Positions 21,558-29,846 of a DNA stretch of 64,000 nt are shown here, piece after piece. The translations under genes and the position numbers were made by a program. The DNA is from Cellvibrio sp. pealriver (lineage in GTDB: Bacteria > Pseudomonadota > Gammaproteobacteria > Pseudomonadales > Cellvibrionaceae), in NCBI RefSeq assembly GCF_001183545.1, contig NZ_KQ236688.1:463149-527148 (forward strand). Reading direction: 5' to 3'. Below the pieces are notes generated by a model. It saw only the letters and a list, made by a program, of their open reading frames with translations, made no database searches and was not told the origin of the DNA. Numbering within the stretch: position 1 is the stretch's first letter; each line of letters starts with the position of its first letter.

Positions 21558-21644
21558 GTAGCCCGACATGTAGCTAAGCGAAATGCGGGAATAAAAGTTT
21601 AAGCAGATCCAGTCCCGTATTGCGTTGCACTCCATACGGGCTAC
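21558..21644. repeat. REP-like palindromic element between pheS and pheT
   Basis: Bounded by GTAGCCCG (21558-21565) and CGGGCTAC (21637-21644). It contains two internal hairpins, one around CCCG...CGGG on the left and one around CCCGTAT (21614-21620) with ATACGGG on the right. The left arm (GTAGCCCGACATGTAGC, then AAATGCGGGA) has the look of the GTAGCCCGGATG-type REP units of gammaproteobacteria. Confidence 0.7.
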
Positions 21645-21656
21645 AGAGACAAGAAT

Positions 21657-24026
21657 ATGAAAATCAGTGAATCCTGGTTGCGTGAATGGGTTAATCCGGA
21701 CGTTGGCACCGATGAATTGGTTGCCCAACTGACTATGGCGGGTTTGGAAGTTGATGCAGTTGAATCTGTCGCCGGTGATTTCACCGGCGTGATTGTGGGT
21801 GAGATTATTGGCTGTGAGCAGCATCCCGATGCTGACAAGTTGCGTGTATGCCAAGTAGCTGGCCTTGAAGGTCTCTCGCAAGTGGTTTGTGGTGCACCGA
21901 ATGCACGCGTTGGTATAAAAGTTCCATTTGCAACCATTGGTGCCAAGCTGCCCGAATTCGATATCAAAAAGGCCAAACTACGTGGTGTTGAATCATTTGG
22001 CATGTTGTGTGGACAAACCGAATTAAAAGCCGGTGATGATGATTCCGGTGTATGGGAATTACCTGTAGATGCGCCTGTCGGTGCAAATTTGCGCGAGTAT
22101 CTCAATCTGGCTGACAAACTCATCGAAGTCGATTTAACGCCTAATCGCAGCGACTGTTTGAGCGTGAAAGGGATTGCACGAGAAGTCGGAGTTTTGAATC
22201 GTGCGGTTGTGACTTCTCCTTCAATCCCCGCTGTGCCCGCATCAATTGGTGATGTTTTTCCGGTTTATTTAGATGCAGGTTCCGCATGTAGCCGTTACGT
22301 TGGCCGTGTGATTCGCAACATCGATATTACTCGTCCAAGTCCTGCATGGTTGCAGAATAAATTGGTCCGTTCGGGTTTACGCAGTATCGATGCTGTTGTT
22401 GATGTGACCAATTATGTATTGATCGAATTGGGTCAGCCAATGCACGCATTCGATTTGTCCACTTTAAATGGCGCGATTCATGTGCGACTGGCGCGTCAGG
22501 GCGAATCTTTGGTGTTGCTCGATGAACAGGAAGTTAAGCTTAACGCCGATACCATGGTTATCGCAGATGAGAAAGAAGCGCTTGCCATCGCCGGTGTTAT
22601 GGGCGGTAAAGCAAGTGCAGTTTCTGCAAGTACACGCGATATTTTCCTCGAAAGTGCCTTTTTTAACCCGCTGGCAATCGCTGGGCGTGCACGCTCTTAT
22701 GGCTTGCACACGGATTCTTCACACCGTTTTGAACGCGGTGTTGACTACAACCTGCAAGTCGAAGCCATTGAACGTGCAACGCAATTATTGTTGGATATTG
22801 TGGGTGGTGAAGCGGGCCCTCTCGTTCATGTCAGCAATGAGCATTTGCCGCAAGAACGCGAAGTGACGTTGCGCAAAGCGCGTATCGTAAGTGGTTTAAG
22901 TTTGGAGATGGCGGACGAAGAGGTCGTTGATATCCTGTCGCGCCTTGGATTAAAGCTTGTATCCCAATCTGTCGCTGGCTGGACTTTTGCTGTTCCAAGT
23001 TATCGTTTTGATATTTCTATAGAGGCAGATTTGTTGGAAGAGCTTGCGCGTGTTTACGGTTATAACCGTTTGCCTACGCGCAGCCTTGCTGCACCTTTGG
23101 ATATTGAACCTCATCCAGAAGCAAAAATGGGATTGCCTGCATTACGCAAACACCTGATTGCACGCGGCTATCAAGAGGCGATTACTTACAGCTTTATCGA
23201 GCCAAAGCTCTCAGCGTTATTTGACCCAAAGATTGAGCCTGTCATCTTACGCAATCCAATCAGTGCAGATATGGCCGCTATGCGCACTAGCCTTATTCCT
23301 GGGTTGGTCAGTGTGTTGCGCCATAACCTCAATCGCCAACAGAACCGTGTCCGTTTGTTTGAATCCGGCCTGCGTTTTGTGCCACAAGCAGATGGATTGA
23401 AGCAGGAGCCTATGCTCGCTGGTCTAATTTACGGCAGTCGCGCGCCTGAATCCTGGGCTAATGTTGCTGATATTGTGGATTTCTTCGATCTCAAAGGCGA
23501 TTTGGAGTCCTTGTTGTCTCTGTCGGGTGATGAAGCTGCGTTCAGTTTTTCGGCAGATACCAATCATGCCCTGCATCCAGGTCAAACAGCGGGTATTTAT
23601 CGCAACGGTGAGTGGCAGGGCGTAATAGGAGCCTTGCACCCTAGCTTGCAACAGCAGTTGGATATCCCCCAGGCGGTGTATGTATTTGAAGTGCGGTTGG
23701 CTGCGCTGCTTGAGGCAAAGATTCCTGCGTTTAATCCGCTTTCCAAATTCCCTGAAGTTCGCCGTGATCTGGCGTTGTTAGTTGACCGTAATCTGGCTTC
23801 CGACAAGCTTTTGGCGGCGGTTAAAGAGCAAGCAGGAGAACACCTGAAAAACTTAAAGATCTTTGACGTTTATATGGGCAAAGGTATTGATCCACATAGA
23901 AAAAGTGTTGCTATGGGGTTGACCTTTCAGCATCCTTCACGCACTCTTAATGAAGATGAGATCAACGCCTCCATAGACTTGATTGTTCAGTATCTGGGGG
24001 CTAATTTTTCAGCCACCCTCAGATAG
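21657..24026 (+). CDS. pheT: Phenylalanyl-tRNA synthetase beta subunit
   Basis: Structural and editing subunit, 789 residues, normal length. N-terminal domain MKISESWLREWV, the tRNA-binding EMAP-like module (GEIIGCEQHPDADKLRVCQV), the B3/4 editing region, B5 (GLKLVSQ), and the C-terminal anticodon-binding domain (KFPEVRRDLALLVDRN, LTFQHPSRTLNEDEI). The start is the ATG at 21657 directly behind the REP-like element. It ends 12 bases before ihfA. Confidence 0.97.
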   Translation: MKISESWLREWVNPDVGTDELVAQLTMAGLEVDAVESVAGDFTGVIVGEIIGCEQHPDADKLRVCQVAGLEGLSQVVCGAPNARVGIKVPFATIGAKLPEFDIKKAKLRGVESFGMLCGQTELKAGDDDSGVWELPVDAPVGANLREYLNLADKLIEVDLTPNRSDCLSVKGIAREVGVLNRAVVTSPSIPAVPASIGDVFPVYLDAGSACSRYVGRVIRNIDITRPSPAWLQNKLVRSGLRSIDAVVDVTNYVLIELGQPMHAFDLSTLNGAIHVRLARQGESLVLLDEQEVKLNADTMVIADEKEALAIAGVMGGKASAVSASTRDIFLESAFFNPLAIAGRARSYGLHTDSSHRFERGVDYNLQVEAIERATQLLLDIVGGEAGPLVHVSNEHLPQEREVTLRKARIVSGLSLEMADEEVVDILSRLGLKLVSQSVAGWTFAVPSYRFDISIEADLLEELARVYGYNRLPTRSLAAPLDIEPHPEAKMGLPALRKHLIARGYQEAITYSFIEPKLSALFDPKIEPVILRNPISADMAAMRTSLIPGLVSVLRHNLNRQQNRVRLFESGLRFVPQADGLKQEPMLAGLIYGSRAPESWANVADIVDFFDLKGDLESLLSLSGDEAAFSFSADTNHALHPGQTAGIYRNGEWQGVIGALHPSLQQQLDIPQAVYVFEVRLAALLEAKIPAFNPLSKFPEVRRDLALLVDRNLASDKLLAAVKEQAGEHLKNLKIFDVYMGKGIDPHRKSVAMGLTFQHPSRTLNEDEINASIDLIVQYLGANFSATLR

Positions 24027-24038
24027 GGAATAATAATT

Positions 24039-24347
24039 ATGTCGGACGGTGCTCTGACCAAAGCAGACTTGGCCGAGAAACTTTATGAAGATCTAGGCCT
24101 CAATAAACGTGAAGCCAAAGAGTTGGTGGAGCTCTTCTTTGAAGAGATCCGTCATGCTTTGGAAAACAACGAACAAGTCAAATTGTCTGGCTTCGGTAAC
24201 TTTGAGTTGCGCGACAAAAGCCAGCGACCAGGCCGGAACCCCAAGACAGGTGAGGAAATTCCTATCAGCGCCCGTCGTGTAGTGACTTTCCGTCCAGGAC
24301 AAAAACTTAAGGCACGAGTAGAAACTTATGTTGGAACCGAGTCATAA
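24039..24347 (+). CDS. ihfA: Integration host factor alpha subunit
   Basis: DNA-bending protein of 102 residues, forms a heterodimer with IhfB. Family sequence is clear: [37 protein letters not shown], and the minor-groove arm [34 protein letters not shown] provides the ribosome-binding site. Its last 20 bases overlap the start of the MerR-type gene. Confidence 0.97.
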   Translation: MSDGALTKADLAEKLYEDLGLNKREAKELVELFFEEIRHALENNEQVKLSGFGNFELRDKSQRPGRNPKTGEEIPISARRVVTFRPGQKLKARVETYVGTES

Positions 24348-24687
24348 CGACGAACTTCCCGTAATACCCGGAAAACGTTATTTCACTATTGGTGAAGTGA
24401 GTGAGCTTTGCGCTGTCAAACCGCACGTGTTGCGTTATTGGGAGCAGGAGTTTCCACAGCTTAATCCCGTGAAGCGCCGTGGAAATCGTCGTTATTATCA
24501 ACGCCAGGATGTTCTGACTATTCGTCAGATCCGTAGCTTGCTGTACGATCAGGGGTTTACTATTGGTGGTGCTCGCTTGCAAATGTCTAGTGAGGCAAAC
24601 ACATCAGATTCCGGTCAGCTTAATCAGTTGGTAGTTAAAATGATTGATGACTTGGAACATCTACTTGATCTATTAAAAATCAAGTAA
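24328..24687 (+). CDS. MerR-family regulator, conserved partner of ihfA
   Basis: A 119-residue protein with one MerR helix-turn-helix: [50 protein letters not shown] short C-terminal helix follows ([15 protein letters not shown]). No metal-binding or large effector domain is present. It overlaps ihfA by 20 bases in another frame, an arrangement also found in Pseudomonas, so the two are probably co-expressed. Target unknown. Confidence 0.9.
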   Translation: MLEPSHNDELPVIPGKRYFTIGEVSELCAVKPHVLRYWEQEFPQLNPVKRRGNRRYYQRQDVLTIRQIRSLLYDQGFTIGGARLQMSSEANTSDSGQLNQLVVKMIDDLEHLLDLLKIK

Positions 24688-24763
24688 GTCATCTGGCACG
24701 GTTAATTCAGATTTGTCTGCATTAACCGCTGCTTCGCAGGCTCATCAGATCTTAATTCTTTGA

Positions 24764-24791
24764 TTGCATTAGAAATAAATTAAGGTATTAT
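24764..24791 (+). promoter_or_regulatory. Probable tRNA-Pro promoter
   Basis: TTGCAT (24764-24769) and TATTAT (24786-24791) with a 16-base spacer, about 48 bases before the mature tRNA. Confidence 0.55.
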
Positions 24792-24839
24792 GCCGAGCCT
24801 TCGCGATGCGGGTCGTTCCTGTGTCGATAAAGCAAATAT

Positions 24840-24916
24840 CGGAGCGTAGCGCAGTCAGGTAGCGCACTATACTGGGGGTGTAGGGGTCGTGGGTTCAAAT
24901 CCCGCCGTTCCGACCA
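24840..24916 (+). tRNA. tRNA-Pro (anticodon GGG)
   Basis: 77 bases with an encoded CCA end. The acceptor stem is CGGAGCG with CGTTCCG, the anticodon stem CTATA/TGTAG, the loop CTGGGGG (anticodon GGG), and the T arm GTGGGTTCAAATCCCGC. It follows the merR-type gene, as in Pseudomonas. Confidence 0.96.
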
Positions 24917-24926
24917 AAACGAAAAC

Positions 24927-24956
24927 AAAAAAGCCCGCATTCGTGCGGGCTTTTTT
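24927..24956 (+). terminator. Terminator after tRNA-Pro
   Basis: AAGCCCGCA (24931-24939) and TGCGGGCTT (24944-24952) with a TTCG loop, flanked by A and T runs. Confidence 0.92.
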
Positions 24957-25018
24957 GTTTGTGTTGACTCGTCCTGAATAAAGTTGACACTTTTCTACTC
25001 TCTACTGAGGAAAGTGTT

Positions 25019-25402
25019 ATGAATCCCGTTATTAAACGCACCCAGCGTGATTACTCTCTCGCCTTTAAATTGGCTCTTGTCGATCAAATCGAAAAAGGAG
25101 AGATGACTTATAAACAAGCCCAGTCTCGCTACGGTATACAAGGCAGATCTACAGTCTTGTGTTGGCTGCGCAAGCATGGTCAACTGGATTGGTCATTAGG
25201 TTTACCAGCAAAAGGCCTCCTCATGTCCGATAATCCTCGCCCTCAAACGCCAGAACAGCGCATCAAAGAACTGGAACAGCAGCTCGCTCTAACCCAACAA
25301 AAAGCGGATTTTTTCGAAGCGGTGGTTGATGTACTCAAGCGCGACTATGGAGTCAGCGTGGTAAAAAAGCCGCACGGAACATCATCCAAACGAAAACGTT
25401 AG
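25019..25402 (+). CDS. IS3-family OrfA (DNA-binding part of transposase)
   Basis: 127 residues. An N-terminal helix-turn-helix (RDYSLAFKLALVDQIEKG, then YKQAQSRYGIQGRSTVLCW) is followed by a C-terminal coiled coil (PEQRIKELEQQLALTQQKAD). It binds the terminal repeats and supplies the N-terminal half of the OrfAB fusion transposase. It ends at 25402, just after a possible slippage run CGAAAAC (25391-25397). Confidence 0.9.
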   Translation: MNPVIKRTQRDYSLAFKLALVDQIEKGEMTYKQAQSRYGIQGRSTVLCWLRKHGQLDWSLGLPAKGLLMSDNPRPQTPEQRIKELEQQLALTQQKADFFEAVVDVLKRDYGVSVVKKPHGTSSKRKR

Positions 25403-26226
25403 CGGGTTTATCCGTTGTCCGTGGTTGCCAGCTACTCGGCATCAGTCGGCAAGCCTGGTATCAACAATGTAAGCGGGTGCGACAACGAGAAGTGCACACG
25501 CAGATACTCCTTGATGCGGTGCAGCGTGAACGTGCATTACAACCCTGCATCGGAACGCGCAAACTACAGCGCTTGTTACAACAATCCGCATTGGTTGTGG
25601 GGCGAGATCGACTGTTTGCTTTGCTGCGCGAACATCGCCTGCTGGTTCCCACCAAGCGGGCTTATCACAAAACAACGCACAGCCATCATCGCTTTCGCAA
25701 ACATCCCAATCTTCTGAAGCCTGGTGAACATCAAGTGATTCCGCAACGACCAGAACATGTTTGGGTGGCTGACATTACCTATTTACCCGTGCATCAGGGC
25801 GAGGCCTATTTGAGTTTGGTGACCGATGCCTATTCGCGCAAGATTGTGGGGCATTGCGTCCATGACAATCTGAAGGCTGAGTCAGTAATCGGTGCGTATA
25901 AACAAGCACTACAGCAGCGACGCAGTGGTGATGAGCTCATCCACCATTCAGATCGGGGTATTCAGTATTGTTCAGCGCAATACCAGAAATTGCATTATCA
26001 ATACGGTGTTCATTGTTCGATGACGGATGGTTACGACTGCTATCAAAATGCGCTGGCAGAGCGTGTGAATGGTATTTTGAAAAGTGAGTTTTTGATAAGG
26101 AAACCCAGGGATCTTGCAGAAGCAAAAGTGATGGTGGCCGAGTCGATTCGGATCTACAACGAACGTCGTCCGCATCTATCCCTAGAATACAAAACGCCTG
26201 ATGAGGTGCATCGGGCGTTTGGATAA
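25396..26226 (+). CDS. IS3-family OrfB (DDE integrase domain)
   Basis: Read in the -1 frame relative to OrfA, most likely by frameshift near 25391-25397, because family sequence (LSVVRGCQLLGISRQAWY) begins there without a start codon; a GTG at 25477 is the first conventional start. The HTH_21-like part precedes an rve core with the acidic triad in HVWVADITYLP, LVTDAYSRKIVGH and NALAERVNGILKSEF. It ends 30 bases before the right terminal repeat. Confidence 0.9.
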   Translation, partial: TLAGLSVVRGCQLLGISRQAWYQQCKRVRQREVHTQILLDAVQRERALQPCIGTRKLQRLLQQSALVVGRDRLFALLREHRLLVPTKRAYHKTTHSHHRFRKHPNLLKPGEHQVIPQRPEHVWVADITYLPVHQGEAYLSLVTDAYSRKIVGHCVHDNLKAESVIGAYKQALQQRRSGDELIHHSDRGIQYCSAQYQKLHYQYGVHCSMTDGYDCYQNALAERVNGILKSEFLIRKPRDLAEAKVMVAESIRIYNERRPHLSLEYKTPDEVHRAFG

Positions 26227-26256
26227 ATCAGTGTCAACTTATTTCAGGACTGGACA

Positions 26257-26858
26257 TGTCCGATCCTGAAATCAGTATTTCGTCTGCAAATAGTCGTTCA
26301 TTCCCGATTAAGTTTGGCTTTTGCCAATAAGTATTTGAAGCATTCTTGCCACATACTTTTCCGCGTCACTAGACCCGCTTCTTCTTTGGGTTATTAGCTT
26401 GTCCTGTTTTCATTTTCTTTCCCTCTATGGCTCTTTCTCTTTTCAAATCCGTTTCTTTTTGATGTCACTTTTTGAGCATTTATTGGCTGGTGTGTTTTCA
26501 ATTAAACAAAAAACCACCAGTAAATCAAAGTGTTAAAAAACGGCTCACTTTTCTGTTGAAACTGATCCGGCGCATTTTGTGTTTGCCGTCAAAGTGAAGC
26601 GACGGTTATTTATGGACGGGTAACTATTGCGTCACTGTCATCGAATACAGATGCCGCCGTAGCAACCTCATTGAAGAGTGCGCGCGGTTGATAGCGGTAA
26701 ACAAGGAGTGTTTACAGAGCTGGATATTCGTAACGCCTACACTTGTCAGGTGACTGCCGAGCTGGCTCGAAGACTCCAAATACAAGACCACACAGCCAAA
26801 GAAAATATAACCAATTAAAAAAGCTACCCACTAGAAAAAGTCCGAGGAGGACGGAGTT
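26257..26858. other. 602-bp non-coding gap between IS and TonB-dependent receptor
   Basis: Begins with an outward-facing copy of the IS terminal repeat (26257-26276). No ORF with convincing features is present; the longest stretch near 26700-26817 has a 30-40 codon open frame without a good start. A LacI-operator-like site lies at 26688-26704 and a strong GAGGAGG ribosome-binding site at 26844-26850. The rest probably holds the receptor promoter. Confidence 0.6.
26688..26704. promoter_or_regulatory. LacI-operator-like site upstream of the receptor gene
   Basis: TTGATAGCGGTAAACAA is a quasi-palindrome centred on CG. Its core GATAGCGGTAAA recurs exactly in two other intergenic regions of the window (46767 and 51132), and a variant occurs at 29798. 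Confidence 0.4.
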
Positions 26859-29681
26859 ATGTTTATTAAATCAAGAATGTCGTTGGCTGTGGTCGCGGCC
26901 ATGACCTCGACATTAACGCTCGGTAGTGTGCATGCAGCAGAGTCGGATGATGCAAATTTGGAAGAGGTGGTTGTCACCGGTATTGCCGCCAGTTTGAGCC
27001 GTAGTATCGATAAAAAGCGTAATTCGGATCTGGTCGCCGACAGTATTACTGCAGAGGATTTGGGAAAATTCCCCGATAACAATATTGCCGATTCATTACA
27101 GCGCATTCCTGGAGTTGCGATTGATCGTGCCGGCGGAGAAGGGCGTTTTGTGAGTATTCGTGGCCTCGGTCCCGATTTCAGTGCGGTACTGATTAATGGC
27201 CGCTCACCTGCCAGTGAAAATGAAGAGCGCGCTTTCAGTTTCGATACGCTTGCTTCTGAACTGGTACGTACGGTGGATGTATTCAAAACGTCTAATCCAG
27301 GCCTGAAAGAAGGTGGTTTGGGCGGGACTATTAATATCGTCACTGCTCGCCCCTTTGATTTTGATGGTTTCCATGCTGCCGGCAGTATCAAGGGAATGTA
27401 CGAAGAGAATAGTGAAGACACCAGTCCACAAGCGTCCTTCGTCGTCAGTAATACCTTCAACGACGAAAAATTCGGTGTACTGGCTTCGGTCACTTACCAG
27501 GAGCGTTCGAGTGCAAAATACACCGTCGAAAATGAGCATATTTCCAAAACGACAGAAGAGCCGTTTTTAACCTTCACCAATCCATCACAAGGATGGGGCG
27601 GCGGCTATGCCTATTCGGGCGATGGTTTGGAAGAGGATACCTATCGCATTCAAAGTTTGTACGCCGGTGTGACAAATGAAACGCGCGAGCGCATTGGTGG
27701 CAATCTTGTCCTGCAATTACAGGCAACGGATGATCTGGTATTAACAGCGGATATCATTCACTCAAAATACGACTCATCAACATCAAAATATTCCACTGGT
27801 TCCTACATGTGGGCACCGACTTTATCACCGCTGAATCAGGTTGATAAAAATGGTTTCTATAACGTCATCAACCACGGTTATGACGCGGGCTACAACATCA
27901 CAGGTTACGCGCATTTATTGACGACGACTGAACGTCCAACAGAATCCAACGTGGGGGGGTTAAATGCAGCCTGGGATATTTCTGACGAATGGAAAATGAT
28001 TGCTGATATTTCCATGTCCGATGCGATTTTGGATAACCGCGGTTTGGATCGGTTATACATCGTCGAATTTTTGGATCGCCCTGGCTACCTCATGACTTCC
28101 AATGGTGGCATTCCTACTCTGGAATACGCAGACCCTGCAGCCATCAAGCCGGAAATGGGTAGCGCCAACATGAAAGACTTACGTGCGCGCATCAACTCCA
28201 ATGATGGTATTTATAACAAAGCCAATAATCATGAATTCAAATTGGATTTTGAATGGACGCCTGTTGACTCATTCCTCTCGCAAGTGAAATTCGGTGCAAA
28301 TAATACTGTTGCAGAAAAATCGACAGAGTATTGGGCTACCCCCGATCTGATTCGTCGCATGTATCACGGGCTTGCAACGCAGCAAGTGATGGATACCGAT
28401 TCGATTATAAAAGGTGTTTTAAAACAAGGTGATGTATTTGGCGGATTAAACGGCGATGTGTATATGATCGATCCAGTCGCCTATCGCAATTGGATGGCAG
28501 AAAACATTGACGGTCGTACACGCGCCAATACGCCAGCAGGTATCGCTTCAAAAGAGGCCTTTATCGCGAACGGAAATAGTTGGGATGCAGTGAAATCCAA
28601 CGACTCTTACACGATTGAGGAAGATGTTACCTCGTTCTATTTGGAAGCGGCGGGTGAAACTGAAATATTCACTATGCCGTTACATTTATCAGGTGGTGTA
28701 CGTTACACCGAAACTGAACTGACATCATCAGGAACATCACAAGTATTGATCGGGCTGGAACGTGAGGCCGCTGAACCGGGCAGGCCGCCATCACCCTGGT
28801 TGGTGCAACAATTTGCAGATGAAGCAGGAACTGCGATTGCGTTGAATAACGATTACGATAATTGGCTGCCGTCATTAAACGCACGCCTTGAAGTGACCGA
28901 TGATTTTTATGTGCGTGCAGCGGTGAGTGAAACATTAACACGCCCAACGTTGACTGCGCTTGCACCATATACATCCTATGGAACTACTACTACCTCAACG
29001 CGTATGGCGCGCGGAAACAATCCTAATTTAAAACCATTCGTTTCACAAAATCTCGATTTATCATTTGAGTACTACTACGGTGATGCCAATTTGGTTGCGG
29101 TTGCACTGTACAAAAAAGAAATCGACGATTTTATTGTCACTATGAGTCTGCCTGAAACCTTTGAAAATATTGCTGTTGAAGACCCTGAGTGGCGAACCTT
29201 TATGGTGACGCGTCCACACAATGGCGAGTCAGCAACGATTGAAGGGGTTGAAATCAACTGGACACATATTTTTGAAAATGGTTTTGGTTTTGCAACCAAC
29301 TACACCTTTGTAAACAGCAGTGCATCACTCAGTGCCGCTAATGCAACCGAAACCTTTGCGTTACCCGGGATTAGTGATACTGGAAATGCGACGGTCTTTT
29401 ACGATAAAGATGGTGTGGAAGTACGTGTTGCTTACAACTATCGCACACCATTCCTCGGCCGTGTGTTTAATGGCCCCAGCAATGAACCTGTTCACTACGA
29501 TGCTTACGGTGCATTTGACGTTAGCGCCAGTTACGACGTAACGGATCGTATTACGGTGTTTGTAGAAGGTAGTAATGTCACCGGTGAAACGGTTAATAAA
29601 TACGGCCGTTACAAAAACCAGTTTATTGGTTTTGAAGATACTGGTGCTCTCTACACCTTTGGTTTGCGCGCCAAACTGTAA
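26859..29681 (+). CDS. TonB-dependent receptor, glycan-uptake type
   Basis: Outer-membrane receptor of 940 residues. Signal peptide to about residue 26 (GSVHA), the short motif LEEVVVTGI, then the family box SLSRSIDKKRNSDLVAD, AEDLGKFPDNNIADSLQR and IPGVAIDRAGGEGRFVSIRG, which is characteristic of the Xanthomonas/Caulobacter-type receptors (TIGR01782) used for oligosaccharides. The barrel ends in FGLRAKL. It is followed by a terminator and by chitin-related genes, so an amino-sugar oligosaccharide ligand is likely but inferred. GAGGAGG at 26844 fixes the start. Confidence 0.92.
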   Translation: MFIKSRMSLAVVAAMTSTLTLGSVHAAESDDANLEEVVVTGIAASLSRSIDKKRNSDLVADSITAEDLGKFPDNNIADSLQRIPGVAIDRAGGEGRFVSIRGLGPDFSAVLINGRSPASENEERAFSFDTLASELVRTVDVFKTSNPGLKEGGLGGTINIVTARPFDFDGFHAAGSIKGMYEENSEDTSPQASFVVSNTFNDEKFGVLASVTYQERSSAKYTVENEHISKTTEEPFLTFTNPSQGWGGGYAYSGDGLEEDTYRIQSLYAGVTNETRERIGGNLVLQLQATDDLVLTADIIHSKYDSSTSKYSTGSYMWAPTLSPLNQVDKNGFYNVINHGYDAGYNITGYAHLLTTTERPTESNVGGLNAAWDISDEWKMIADISMSDAILDNRGLDRLYIVEFLDRPGYLMTSNGGIPTLEYADPAAIKPEMGSANMKDLRARINSNDGIYNKANNHEFKLDFEWTPVDSFLSQVKFGANNTVAEKSTEYWATPDLIRRMYHGLATQQVMDTDSIIKGVLKQGDVFGGLNGDVYMIDPVAYRNWMAENIDGRTRANTPAGIASKEAFIANGNSWDAVKSNDSYTIEEDVTSFYLEAAGETEIFTMPLHLSGGVRYTETELTSSGTSQVLIGLEREAAEPGRPPSPWLVQQFADEAGTAIALNNDYDNWLPSLNARLEVTDDFYVRAAVSETLTRPTLTALAPYTSYGTTTTSTRMARGNNPNLKPFVSQNLDLSFEYYYGDANLVAVALYKKEIDDFIVTMSLPETFENIAVEDPEWRTFMVTRPHNGESATIEGVEINWTHIFENGFGFATNYTFVNSSASLSAANATETFALPGISDTGNATVFYDKDGVEVRVAYNYRTPFLGRVFNGPSNEPVHYDAYGAFDVSASYDVTDRITVFVEGSNVTGETVNKYGRYKNQFIGFEDTGALYTFGLRAKL

Positions 29682-29710
29682 TCAATTTTCACTTGTTGTT
29701 TATCCCGTTT

Positions 29711-29735
29711 GCCCGACTTAGGTCGGGCCTTTTTA
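29711..29735 (+). terminator. Terminator after the TonB-dependent receptor gene
   Basis: GCCCGAC (29711-29717) pairs with GTCGGGC (29722-29728), loop TTAG, followed by CTTTTTAGCTTTTTT. Confidence 0.88.
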
Positions 29736-29797
29736 GCTTTTTTCAAAAAAATGTTATTCCTGGAATTTGTTAAGTAATGGATCACATCTTTGCTGTA

Positions 29798-29810
29798 GAT
29801 AACGGTAACT
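29798..29810. promoter_or_regulatory. LacI-operator-like site variant
   Basis: GATAACGGTAACT lies 37 bases before the next gene and differs by one base from the shared core GATAGCGGTAA. Confidence 0.3.
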
Positions 29811-29846
29811 CTCACAATAATGTTGTTTATCCGATAAAGGTGTCTT

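Larger units (their letters stand above)
24965..26256 (+). mobile_element. IS3-family insertion sequence, 1,292 bp
   Basis: Ends are the imperfect inverted repeats beginning TGACTCGTCCTGAATAAAG (left) and TGTCCAGTCCTGAAATAAG (right, read inward); 21 of 26 positions agree, and both begin TG. Two overlapping genes are arranged as orfA and orfB in the -1 frame. Both frames look intact, so the element may be active. TGT flanks both ends and could be a 3-bp target duplication, although the right TGT is part of an IR-like relic (26257-26276). Confidence 0.9.

Noticed and set aside
24962..26259. 3-bp TGT target-site duplication of the IS
   Set aside because: The right-hand TGT is the first part of an IR-like relic, so the match may be coincidental; kept only as a possibility.
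26700..26817. Possible remnant of a small gene between IS and receptor
   Set aside because: The frame has no convincing start and resembles nothing I recognise.
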